25,737 bases of DNA from an uncultured Christensenella sp. (lineage in GTDB: Bacteria > Bacillota > Clostridia > Christensenellales > UBA3700): assembly GCA_910577795.1 (NCBI GenBank), contig CAJTNW010000010.1, forward strand, positions 1 to 25,737, read 5' to 3'. Shown piece by piece: positions 6,934 to 14,784 of this stretch. How positions within the stretch are numbered: position 1 is the stretch's first letter; each line of letters starts with the position of its first letter. Under the pieces are notes generated by a model, which was not told where the DNA came from, did no database searches, and worked only from the letters and a program-made list of their open reading frames with translations. The translations under genes were made by a program, and so were the position numbers.

Positions 6934-8583
6934 ATGAATTTATTAGACAGATATTGTAGCAACATAAACGCAACGGATTACGATGATTTTAGTAAAAATA
7001 CTAAGATTATAATCCCAGACAACTTTAACTTCGGTTACGATGTCGTCGATGAATATGCACGACTAACTCCAAACAAAATTGCACTTGTTTGGTGTAATGA
7101 CGAAGGCGAAGAAAAAATTATTACTTTTGGCGAACTAAAAACACTTAGTGATAAAGTTTGCAATATTTTGCTTTCTCATAACCTTAAAAAAGGCGATTTT
7201 ATTATGACAATGCTAGGCAGAAGATATGAATATTGGATAATTGCCACTGCTTGCCATAAATTAGGTATAGTTTTAGTTCCTGCAACTTTTTTGCTAACTG
7301 GCAAGGATATTGAATATAGATGTAATAATGCAGATGTTAAATTGCTTTTTGTTACAAATCAAAACGAAGTTACTAAGCATGTAATTGAAGCAATACCAAA
7401 CTGCAAACAATTACAAGCAGTTTATACACATGGTGATTTTCCGGGCATGATAAATTTGACAACTGCAATTGAAAATGCTAGTGCTGATTTTACTCCTCCA
7501 TGGCAGACTCAAAATGACGATATGTTGCTTGTTTACTTTACTAGTGGCACTACTGGAGAGCCAAAAATGGTTGCACACAAATATTTATATCCGCTTGGAC
7601 ATATTATTACTGCTAAATTTTGGCAAGATGTTATTGACGATGGTCTTCACCTTACAATGGCAGAAAGTGGCTGGGCAAAATGCAGTTGGGGAAGAATCTA
7701 CGGACAGTGGATTTCAGGCACGGCAATTTTTGTTTATGATTACTTTGGCAGATTTACTCCTACAGATATTTTGCCATTATTATCTAAATACAAAGTTACA
7801 ACTTTTTGTGCTCCACCTACAATATACAGATTTCTAATAAAGGAAGACTTATCTAAATTTGATTTTTCTAGCCTTAAACACTGCTCTACTGCAGGTGAAC
7901 CGCTAAATCCTGAAGTTTCAAAAGAATTTACAAAAGCAACAGGACTTGAAATTTTTGAAGGGTTTGGTCAAACTGAATCATCTGTATTGTTAGGTACTTA
8001 TAAATTTTTATCAATAAAACAAGGTAGTATGGGTAAACCTTCACCAATTTATGATATTTATCTTGCTGATAATAACGAAAATGAAGTTACTGACGGCGAA
8101 ACTGGTGAGATTTGCATAAAAATGCGTAAAAATCAATTAGGACTTCTTTACAAATATCATAAAGATGATGAGAGAACTTTTAATACTTTTGGCAGTGGTG
8201 TCTATCATACAGGAGACCTTGCAACAAAAGATAGTGACGGATATTATTGGTTTGTAGGCAGAAAAGACGATATAATTAAATCAAGCGGTTACAGAATAGG
8301 ACCTTTTGAAGTTGAATCTGCTCTTCATGAACACCCAGCAGTTTTAGAATGTGCAATTACTGGTGCACCTGACCCATTAAGAGGACAAGTTGTAAAGGCA
8401 ACAATAGTTTTAGCAAAGGGTTATACTCCTAGTGACGAACTTACAAAAGAATTGCAAAACCATGTTAAAAAAGCAACTGCACCTTACAAATATCCACGTA
8501 TTGTAGAATATGTAAGCGAATTGCCTAAAACTATAAGCGGTAAAATCATCAGAAAAGAGATAGCAGCCCGCGATAACAAATAG
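6934..8583 (+). CDS. AMP-forming acyl-CoA synthetase (medium-chain/ACSM-like)
   Basis: This is a member of the ANL superfamily. It activates a carboxylic acid with ATP to an acyl-adenylate, then transfers the acyl group to coenzyme A. The signature motifs appear in order: the P-loop YFTSGTTGEPK at residues 201-211, the EGFGQTES motif near 342-349, YHTGDLA at 424-430, the hinge GRKDDIIKSSGYRIGPFE at 442-459, and the C-terminal catalytic lysine K537 in PKTISGK. The 549-residue length is normal and there is no signal peptide, so the enzyme is cytosolic. The overall pattern (GYRIGPFEVE, tolerance of medium-chain acids) resembles medium-chain acyl-CoA or acetyl/propionyl-type synthetases, but chain length cannot be fixed by eye. 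It is a single-gene transcript, divergent from the small-gene cluster and ending at a strong hairpin. ATG at 6934 is preceded by AAAGGAGA. Confidence 0.93.
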   Translation: MNLLDRYCSNINATDYDDFSKNTKIIIPDNFNFGYDVVDEYARLTPNKIALVWCNDEGEEKIITFGELKTLSDKVCNILLSHNLKKGDFIMTMLGRRYEYWIIATACHKLGIVLVPATFLLTGKDIEYRCNNADVKLLFVTNQNEVTKHVIEAIPNCKQLQAVYTHGDFPGMINLTTAIENASADFTPPWQTQNDDMLLVYFTSGTTGEPKMVAHKYLYPLGHIITAKFWQDVIDDGLHLTMAESGWAKCSWGRIYGQWISGTAIFVYDYFGRFTPTDILPLLSKYKVTTFCAPPTIYRFLIKEDLSKFDFSSLKHCSTAGEPLNPEVSKEFTKATGLEIFEGFGQTESSVLLGTYKFLSIKQGSMGKPSPIYDIYLADNNENEVTDGETGEICIKMRKNQLGLLYKYHKDDERTFNTFGSGVYHTGDLATKDSDGYYWFVGRKDDIIKSSGYRIGPFEVESALHEHPAVLECAITGAPDPLRGQVVKATIVLAKGYTPSDELTKELQNHVKKATAPYKYPRIVEYVSELPKTISGKIIRKEIAARDNK

Positions 8584-8639
8584 TTATATTAATATTTAAT
8601 AATAGATATAATTTTAAATGAATAAATTTAAATAAACTT

Positions 8640-8671
8640 AGCCTCCCACAAGATTATTCTTGTGGGAGGCT
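8640..8671. terminator. Bidirectional terminator between convergent genes
   Basis: AGCCTCCCACAAGA and its exact complement form a 14-bp stem with a four-base TTAT loop. It lies between the acyl-CoA synthetase gene (plus) and the lipoprotein gene (minus). T-rich tracts flank both sides but neither is a clean run. It is one of the few GC-rich patches in the intergenic DNA. Confidence 0.75.
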
Positions 8672-8746
8672 TATAACTTTTTGATATATAATTATAAATA
8701 AATTATTTTATCTAAATTAAGTAATTTTTAGTATAAAATCAAAATA

Positions 8747-10537
8747 TTACCATTCGTCATCTACACCTAAAACTGTTACATTTATTGTATCAATATTTTC
8801 TAAATCATTAGGCAAATCTAATGTGAAAAAGTATTTTAATTCTCCAGTATAACTACTTAAAGTAAATTGCAAACTTTTACCTGCTAAATTACCCGGTATT
8901 ACTAATTTTACATTGCCATTATAATCTATATCTAAACGAGTAATAATAAATTTTTTATCTGCAGAAACAAAGGAACTATTATCAACAAATTCAATGCTAT
9001 CTAAATTTGTAATATGTATATTAACTTTATAGTTTTTAACAATTTTAACCTCAATAGTGTCGCCAAATACTTCATTAAAATAAATTATACCTTGTGCACC
9101 AATTACTGAGTAATTACTATCGTATGGACTCAAATCACGAATTACATATCCATCATACACATTAAGGGTTCTATTAAAATCTTCAACTATTTGATTACTA
9201 CTAATATCTCTATAAATTATATTTATTTTATTCAATTGTTTTACTACCACTTCAATATTAACAACTGAGTCATCACTACTTACAATGGCAGAATACACAG
9301 CATCATAAAAATATTCATCATCATAATTAATAGTAGGATGTGATACTCGTAAGTAATAATCATGTTTATCAATACTATCAAATACTACTTCATCTCCATC
9401 ATTATAGATGTTATTATCTATGCTAATTTGTCCCTCTACCACATTACCATCTTTATCTTTGACAGTTAAAGTAAATTTTTTGCCATAAAAATCCGAAATG
9501 CTATTGTCATCTGTAATATGGATTAAACCGCTTTCCAATTCTTCTGCTGTAATAATATGATAATTTACATATTCATTGACATCTTTGCGATATTCATAAG
9601 CAAATTTATCACCGGGGACAAGTTCTCTATTTGAATATAATACTGTTTCACTATTATATCTGCGGTAATCTACTAGATAATCTGCATATAAATAGTCCAA
9701 ATCTATTTCTTCAGTAGGAATAGTGTATTTAAATGTTTTTGCAGGAACCTCACTTTGATAGCAATAATAGCCATCATCTATATCTTTTAGACTAAGCAAA
9801 CTCAAGTTGCCAGTATACATATCTCTCACCGAATAATCTAAATTCTCAAGCATGGTATACTCACCACAATTTAAAATTATAGGGTTATTCAAATCATCAA
9901 GTTTGTCAATAACAAAAGAATATTCCGTTTTATAAATGCTTGGTATAAACATTGCCACTTGTTGGTCATTTTTACCGATTAAAGGTATTTGTTGAGAATA
10001 GTTACCATTTGAGCCAGCATAAATAAACATTTCCTTAAACAAAACCACATCTTTATAATCATTACCTGCAGTTAAAATTATATTTTGGTTAATTGGTCTT
10101 TCACTTTCTAGTACATATTTTCCTGCACTTACTGTAAGTTTTATATTGTTATAATCTTTTGCCAATTCCAATTCTTTATTTTCAGATATAAAACTAAATC
10201 TGTACAACTCTTGTTTTAATTTTAAATTTTCAGTAATGTTTGAATTTTCGTTTAGTTGTTTAGTAGTATAAGATAAAGTTACAACCTCATATCCTGGTGA
10301 ATATATGACAACTTCCACAGGCAATAAACTTTTTAAATTTACTGAATATTGAGTTTCACTATTCTTTTTTATTGTACCCTCTGGACAATTAACTGATAAG
10401 TCAGCATATTCCTTATCAAGATTTATTGTAATATTAACTTCACCAACTATATTTTCATCACCAGAACACGCAACCAAGTTAAAAGTTAATAAAGTTATAA
10501 GTATCAATATAAATGCAATTAATAATTTCTTACGCAT
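8747..10537 (-). CDS. Large surface lipoprotein, fourth gene of an ABC transporter operon
   Basis: The first 23 residues are a lipoprotein signal: positive MRKK, a long hydrophobic stretch, and lipobox LVAC with the lipidated Cys at 24. The mature protein would be about 570 residues, exported and anchored to the outer face of the membrane. It is rich in Tyr, Asp, Asn and alternating hydrophobic residues, which suggests several beta-sandwich modules. Residues about 32-98 (ending VVIYSPGYEVVTLSY) look weakly like a PEGA-type domain. I do not recognise the rest. ATG at 10535-10537 is one base after the stop of the upstream permease, and its GGAGGGG Shine-Dalgarno lies inside that gene, so translation is coupled. 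The context suggests it works with the FtsX-type transporter as an external binding, sensor or effector subunit. It has no MacA-like hairpin. The gene ends the operon before the hairpin at 8640-8671. Confidence 0.85.
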   Translation of the reverse strand: MRKKLLIAFILILITLLTFNLVACSGDENIVGEVNITINLDKEYADLSVNCPEGTIKKNSETQYSVNLKSLLPVEVVIYSPGYEVVTLSYTTKQLNENSNITENLKLKQELYRFSFISENKELELAKDYNNIKLTVSAGKYVLESERPINQNIILTAGNDYKDVVLFKEMFIYAGSNGNYSQQIPLIGKNDQQVAMFIPSIYKTEYSFVIDKLDDLNNPIILNCGEYTMLENLDYSVRDMYTGNLSLLSLKDIDDGYYCYQSEVPAKTFKYTIPTEEIDLDYLYADYLVDYRRYNSETVLYSNRELVPGDKFAYEYRKDVNEYVNYHIITAEELESGLIHITDDNSISDFYGKKFTLTVKDKDGNVVEGQISIDNNIYNDGDEVVFDSIDKHDYYLRVSHPTINYDDEYFYDAVYSAIVSSDDSVVNIEVVVKQLNKINIIYRDISSNQIVEDFNRTLNVYDGYVIRDLSPYDSNYSVIGAQGIIYFNEVFGDTIEVKIVKNYKVNIHITNLDSIEFVDNSSFVSADKKFIITRLDIDYNGNVKLVIPGNLAGKSLQFTLSSYTGELKYFFTLDLPNDLENIDTINVTVLGVDDEW

Positions 10538-10538
10538 A

Positions 10539-12209
10539 TTACCCCTCCAAAACTTCCATAATAGGTTTGCGTGACATTTTATAACTACAGCCTATACTAT
10601 AAACCAAACCTATTACTATGAGTATACCAAGTACCGCAAGAAGTGCAACTGGTATCATACCCCAACTAATGGAAATTACAATACTACTGCCACCCATTCC
10701 CATAGCATATCCACCATTAAATAATAGGTCAAATAAAACTTTTATACCAATACAAATTCCTCCGCCTATTATTGCTATCCACAAAAATGCCCATGCAAAA
10801 ATCCTTAGTACTTCAAACAAATATAATTTTGGAATAACTGAAGATTTAGCACCAATTGCACGCATAACTCCCAAATAATTTTTACGTGAATTTACACTAT
10901 GCATAATAGTATTAAACAAATTAACTAATGCAGCAAATAGCACAATACCCGCAAAAACACCTAGTATAGACATTACAATTGTTAAAATAAAATTAAGCAT
11001 ACTAAAGTTAGTATAAAAATCTGATGCTATTCCACTTAATTCAAAAAATAGTTTCGAATCATAAGAACTTTTATAATATGGATAAACCTCTGATATAACT
11101 TCAGACAAATCACCATAAGGATTAACACCATTTTTATCTGGTATATATTTGTAACAATTCTTTTCTATGCTAATTATATCGCTATTACTTTCACCTTGTT
11201 TAGCCATATTTATGTATGCACCATAATGTTCCGCACCAGTAAAAATATAATCTTTTGCCTTAATATTTTTTGCCTCTACATCTCCAAAATCATATTTATA
11301 ATAGCCATAGTTATTTTCAGTATGTATACCAACTTTGTTTACTATTGCAGCCGTTCCATCCAAACCATAATATGACGCACCTGAAACAATAATATCTGCT
11401 TGATTTATATCATTATTATTTGGCATACTATGCCATTTGTTACCATCACCAATTATGCCAACAACCTCAAAATCTCTAAACAAATAATGGTCTACAAAAG
11501 TAGTTTCTTCATCATTTACAAAAAACTTTAAATTATTTATTGTAGACTCCCTAACAAAAATGCTTATTTTTTTACCATAAACATCTTTATCTTCTAAGCC
11601 CGCTAATTTTAAATAACTACGGTCTAAAATGACTTGTCTTGCGCCATTACCTGTAAAACCTTTGTTAAAACTATCTCCCAAAACACCATATTTTGATTTT
11701 TGGAGCATATCTAAATTATCTTTGTCCACAACAGCCATGCTAAAACTCATTTGCCTCTCATCACCCTGTTGCTCTTCTATTCTTAAAGGTTTATTTTCGC
11801 CATCTATTTGTATACGTTCATATAATTTGCCATCACTTGTATACATATTTTTTGTTAACAAAGTATAATGTAAAAATTCTTTATCTATCTCATCAAAAGC
11901 CGAGTTTCGGTCTTGTGAATAATTATTCAAAACAGAGTAATCACTAAATGCACCAATACTTGAATAATTATACAATTCACTACTATCTGCAACAGTAAAA
12001 CCTTTTTGTCCACTAGTAAAAATTGCATACAATGACTCAGGATTTTTGTTTAACTGAGGCAATACCGATGCGTATAATGCAATAATAGCAAAAATAACTG
12101 GTACAATTAAAATTAAACTAATAGAAATACCTCGAATAGTGCTTCGTGTTGATTTCTTTCTTGCCTTAAGGCTAATTTTTGCAAGCCTCCAATAATCATT
12201 TATCTTCAT
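10539..12209 (-). CDS. FtsX/MacB-type ABC transporter permease, second subunit
   Basis: The 556-residue membrane protein has the MacB/FtsX layout. One N-terminal membrane segment lies at about residues 27-50. A large extracellular domain follows (about 50-400), and three membrane segments lie near 400-435, 460-490 and 509-535. The LGVMRAIGAKSSVIPKLYLFE stretch just before the third segment is the usual coupling region of this family, where the permease meets the ATPase. The tail MEVLEG is also typical. Proteins of this type do not form a classical channel; they pass ATP-driven motion to the outer face. It starts one base after the first permease gene with GAGG upstream, and its last codons supply the Shine-Dalgarno of the lipoprotein gene. 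It is longer than the partner permease (556 against 427) because of a bigger extracellular domain, so the transporter is probably a heterodimer. Confidence 0.9.
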   Translation of the reverse strand: MKINDYWRLAKISLKARKKSTRSTIRGISISLILIVPVIFAIIALYASVLPQLNKNPESLYAIFTSGQKGFTVADSSELYNYSSIGAFSDYSVLNNYSQDRNSAFDEIDKEFLHYTLLTKNMYTSDGKLYERIQIDGENKPLRIEEQQGDERQMSFSMAVVDKDNLDMLQKSKYGVLGDSFNKGFTGNGARQVILDRSYLKLAGLEDKDVYGKKISIFVRESTINNLKFFVNDEETTFVDHYLFRDFEVVGIIGDGNKWHSMPNNNDINQADIIVSGASYYGLDGTAAIVNKVGIHTENNYGYYKYDFGDVEAKNIKAKDYIFTGAEHYGAYINMAKQGESNSDIISIEKNCYKYIPDKNGVNPYGDLSEVISEVYPYYKSSYDSKLFFELSGIASDFYTNFSMLNFILTIVMSILGVFAGIVLFAALVNLFNTIMHSVNSRKNYLGVMRAIGAKSSVIPKLYLFEVLRIFAWAFLWIAIIGGGICIGIKVLFDLLFNGGYAMGMGGSSIVISISWGMIPVALLAVLGILIVIGLVYSIGCSYKMSRKPIMEVLEG

Positions 12210-12210
12210 T

Positions 12211-13494
12211 TTAATTTACCTCGCTTATAACAGAAACAACGTCCATTTTACTAATTTTATTTAGTGATTTTAAAGTAAATAGAATTACCATTCCAACCAA
12301 AATTGCAAATACAACAATAGGAATATAAAATGGCATACTTAAAGAAATTGTTAGTCCAAGACTTGCAAATGTTTGTGCAAGAATAGGATTAATACCAAAA
12401 AATAATCCAATTGCTACACCTGTAGCAAGGCACACTGCAATAAATATCATAATAATTGACTGTATTTGAACAATACTTTTTACTACACTATTTCGCATAC
12501 CAATAGCCTTCATCATACCAAAAAACTTAGCATTTTGTTCTACTGTTATTTGAATTGAGTTTGAAACACAACCAATACTTAATAAAATAATTATTACAGA
12601 TATAACTAATACACCAATTATAATAAGAGAAGTAAATAGAATTGCAAAATTTCTATCTTCCACTGCATAAGATATAACCGATAGCCCTGTTGGATTCTTT
12701 TCATAATCAAAAGTGTTATTTTGTTTTATAAAACTTTTTAACTTATTTAGCATACTAATACTTGCACCATCTGACAATTTTGACTGACTAAATTTCAATG
12801 TGTTAATTTTTGCACCATTACTCAAAGCATAATTATAATCAAATAATACCCAGTTGTTTTCTGCCCATTCGTAATCTTGGTAATCCACTATACCTGTTAC
12901 TACAAATTTGCATGTTTTGCCCGGCACACTACCTGTATATCTTGATTCTGTATAAAACTCTACATCTATAGTGTCACCAATACCTATTTTAAATTCTTCT
13001 GCCATAACATCATTAATCCAAATATTTGGTTTATCAGCATCATCTTTATTCCACAAACGTCCTGCTTTTAAATAGTTCTCTCTGCCTGCTAAAATGTTTT
13101 CATTTGTATCTATCATTCCTATTTCAATATAAGTATAATGATTAGGAACATTAATAAATTCATTTTCAGATGTAGCAACCATATTTTGCAAAAAAGGATA
13201 ATCTTCTTTAAAAGTTGATTTATAATTCATTATGTCTTGTTTACTAAAACATTTAACTTGCCCTTCTTCTAAAGGATTAGAATATTGCATCCTATAACCT
13301 AACTGTAAATCCGCATAATTTACACCACCGAAAGAGTCTTCGCTATTAATAATTTGTGTAAAATTAATACCCACTGACGCAACAATTAATATTATCGTAG
13401 ACAATACAAATAGCACTATCATGACAAGAAACGTCCTGAGTTTGTTATTAAAAATATTATGTAAAGATATTTTTAATATATCCCAAAATTTCAT
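12211..13494 (-). CDS. FtsX/MacB-type ABC transporter permease, first subunit
   Basis: The 427-residue protein has one N-terminal membrane segment (about 20-43), an extracellular domain of roughly 230 residues, and three C-terminal membrane segments (about 284-308, 345-367, 388-408). GMMKAIGMRNSVVKSIVQIQ before the third segment is the FtsX-family coupling region. The start at 13492-13494 lies one base after the stop of the ATPase gene, with AGGGG inside the ATPase gene's last codons, so expression is coupled. With the second permease and the ATPase it should form one membrane complex. Substrate or mechanical role is unknown. The absence of a membrane-fusion protein gene argues against a standard MacAB drug or toxin pump, and lantibiotic-immunity or cell-wall-stress transporters are alternatives. 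Confidence 0.9.
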   Translation of the reverse strand: MKFWDILKISLHNIFNNKLRTFLVMIVLFVLSTIILIVASVGINFTQIINSEDSFGGVNYADLQLGYRMQYSNPLEEGQVKCFSKQDIMNYKSTFKEDYPFLQNMVATSENEFINVPNHYTYIEIGMIDTNENILAGRENYLKAGRLWNKDDADKPNIWINDVMAEEFKIGIGDTIDVEFYTESRYTGSVPGKTCKFVVTGIVDYQDYEWAENNWVLFDYNYALSNGAKINTLKFSQSKLSDGASISMLNKLKSFIKQNNTFDYEKNPTGLSVISYAVEDRNFAILFTSLIIIGVLVISVIIILLSIGCVSNSIQITVEQNAKFFGMMKAIGMRNSVVKSIVQIQSIIMIFIAVCLATGVAIGLFFGINPILAQTFASLGLTISLSMPFYIPIVVFAILVGMVILFTLKSLNKISKMDVVSVISEVN

Positions 13495-13495
13495 T

Positions 13496-14308
13496 TTATT
13501 CCCCTACCTTATCAATTTTTTCGTTATTATTAATATTCTCTAACTTACTATCTTCTTCAACCTTGTTTTTATCAATTAAATTGCCCTCATTATCATAGTC
13601 ACTAGAATGTTGAGCCGCTATTTTAGTTTTTTCGTCATTTTCTATTATATTTGAGATAATACCATCTTTAATTTCTACCATTATATCAGTTTTTCTAGCA
13701 TCGTCAATATTGTGAGTAACTAGCAAAACAGTTTTTCCACTATTGCAAATTTGTTGTAATAATGCTATAACTTCGCCACCATTTTGGCTGTCAAGATTAC
13801 CTGTAGGCTCATCTGCCAATATGATATCTGGGTCAGACACCAACGCACGTGCTATAGAAACACGTTGTTTTTGTCCGCCAGAAAGTTCACTTGCTTTTTT
13901 GTTTGCTTTTTCTGTAAGATTAAGGCTTTCAATGACTTTCATAGCCTTTGCTTCACGTTCCTTTTTATTAACTCCAGCAATTGTCATTGGCATAGCAACA
14001 TTTTCAAGCACACTAAAAGTTGGCTCTAAATAAAAAGACTGAAAAATATATCCTATTTTTTTATTTCTATAATCTGCAAGTTGATTTGCGTTTTTGTTAT
14101 TTAAAATCTCTCCATCTATTTCAACTGTACCCGAAGTACAAGAATCCAATGCACCAACTATATTCATTAATGTTGATTTACCACTACCAGATTTACCCAC
14201 AATAGCAATAAATTTACCATTTGGCAGTTCCAAATTTACATCTTTTAATGCGTGTACTTGGCTATCACCTTTACCATAAATTTTATTAACATTTGTTAAC
14301 TTAATCAT
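13496..14308 (-). CDS. ABC transporter ATPase, LolD/MacB class, with charged C-terminal extension
   Basis: This ATPase drives the two permeases encoded downstream. Walker A GKSGSGKST is at residues 38-46, the Q-loop Gln at 90, the signature LSGGQKQR at 142-149, Walker B ILADEP at 163-168, and the switch His at 199. The core (residues 1-222) matches the LolD/MacB/FtsE class. About 48 extra residues follow, rich in Asp, Glu, Asn and Lys and likely disordered, which most members lack. ATG at 14306-14308 has a GGAGGG Shine-Dalgarno. A perfect consensus promoter lies at 14411-14439 and gives a leader of roughly 95 bases. It is the first gene of a four-gene operon with single-base spacing between genes. 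Confidence 0.95.
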   Translation of the reverse strand: MIKLTNVNKIYGKGDSQVHALKDVNLELPNGKFIAIVGKSGSGKSTLMNIVGALDSCTSGTVEIDGEILNNKNANQLADYRNKKIGYIFQSFYLEPTFSVLENVAMPMTIAGVNKKEREAKAMKVIESLNLTEKANKKASELSGGQKQRVSIARALVSDPDIILADEPTGNLDSQNGGEVIALLQQICNSGKTVLLVTHNIDDARKTDIMVEIKDGIISNIIENDEKTKIAAQHSSDYDNEGNLIDKNKVEEDSKLENINNNEKIDKVGE

Positions 14309-14410
14309 ATTCCCTCCAATTTATATTTACTAGCAAAAATGTATAATTAATACCGATTTTCGATAGTTTTTTTTTAAATAATTAATATAAAGATAAATAT
14401 ACTTATTTTA

Positions 14411-14439
14411 ATTATAACTTAAATAAACCTTAATGTCAA
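14411..14439 (-). promoter_or_regulatory. Consensus promoter of the ABC-lipoprotein operon
   Basis: On the minus strand TTGACA (14434-14439), 17 bases, TATAAT (14411-14416): a perfect sigma-A/70 consensus. The start point would be near 14404, about 95 bases before the ATPase ATG. The -35 box is inside one arm of a dyad (14429-14490). Confidence 0.85.
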
Positions 14440-14490
14440 TATCAAAAGCAATATAAAACCATTGTTGATATTTGCAAGTTTGACATTAAG
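14429..14490. promoter_or_regulatory. Two-part dyad overlapping the ABC operon -35 box
   Basis: CTTAATGTCAA (14429-14439) and TTGACATTAAG (14480-14490) are perfect 11-bp inverted arms. Inside them AATATCAA (14438-14445) and TTGATATT (14465-14472) form a second perfect pair. The outer left arm overlaps the -35 box. This looks like paired binding sites for a dimeric regulator. Confidence 0.45.
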
Positions 14491-14573
14491 TCCACATTAC
14501 AAACTTATGAATTAATCTGCAAAAAATGTATTGTATTTGTCAGTAAATGTATACTTTTTCTGACTATTTTGTA

Positions 14574-14602
14574 TTGACAATTTTTATCCTATATGGTATA
14601 AT
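14574..14602 (+). promoter_or_regulatory. Consensus promoter inside the hairpin element
   Basis: TTGACA (14574-14579), 17 bases, TATAAT (14597-14602), preceded in the spacer by TATATGG. It is a perfect sigma-A/70 match on the plus strand, yet no plus-strand gene lies downstream: guaB is on the opposite strand. Confidence 0.7.
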
Positions 14603-14608
14603 TTTTTT

Positions 14609-14710
14609 AGTAAATAATATTAATTTTTGGCAATTTTATAACCAAATATTATAAAAAATTAAGACTTAAAAAGTGTCAGAAAAAGTATACTTTTTCTGAC
14701 ACTTTTAATA
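14609..14710 (+). ncRNA. Candidate small RNA of about 100 bases
   Basis: Transcription from the consensus promoter at 14574-14602 would start near 14609 and meet the 38-base perfect palindrome at 14669-14706, which ends in TTTT. The region has no ATG. A transcript of about 100 bases ending at this hairpin is plausible. It matches no RNA family I recognise, and it would run antisense to any read-through from guaB. Confidence 0.25.
14669..14706. terminator. 38-base perfect palindrome, possible bidirectional terminator
   Basis: The 19 bases at 14669-14687 are exactly complementary to 14688-14706, with no unpaired loop base on paper. The centre is GTATAC, with runs of A5 and T5, then CTGACAC/GTGTCAG near the ends, and A4/T4 at the edges. 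Short T runs follow on both strands. Confidence 0.6.
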
Positions 14711-14730
14711 CAAATTGTGCAAAAAACAAA

Positions 14731-14761
14731 AAATACTGCAATACCAATAGGATATTGCAGT
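14731..14761 (-). terminator. guaB terminator
   Basis: ACTGCAATA (14735-14743) and TATTGCAGT (14753-14761) pair perfectly around a nine-base loop. On the minus strand the stem is followed by T-rich sequence (the plus strand reads almost all A from 14721 to 14733). It lies 24 bases past the guaB stop. Confidence 0.8.
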
Positions 14762-14784
14762 TTTATTTTTAGTTCAATTGATTA

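Larger units (their letters stand above)
14531..14715. repeat. MITE-like imperfect inverted-repeat element
   Basis: Two 27-base units (14538-14564 and 14674-14700) differ at two positions. Each is itself a dyad centred on GTATAC and flanked by TGTCAG and CTGAC. Outside them, TTGTATT (14531-14537) recurs inverted near 14707-14714. Between them, the sequence after unit 1 reads similarly to the reverse complement of the sequence before unit 2 (an A-A-T5 tract, then TATATGGT against TATTTGGT, then ATAA). The whole would fold into one long imperfect hairpin centred near 14619. No transposase or coding sequence is inside. The layout fits a MITE or a hairpin element of similar kind. A target duplication was not evident by eye. 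Confidence 0.45.

Noticed and set aside
13743..14033. Open frames of 60-100 codons on the plus strand opposite the ABC ATPase gene, and similar ones opposite uvrA, uvrB, guaB and the surface genes
   Set aside because: They lie wholly inside well-supported genes on the other strand, lack good ribosome binding sites, and have no recognisable domains.
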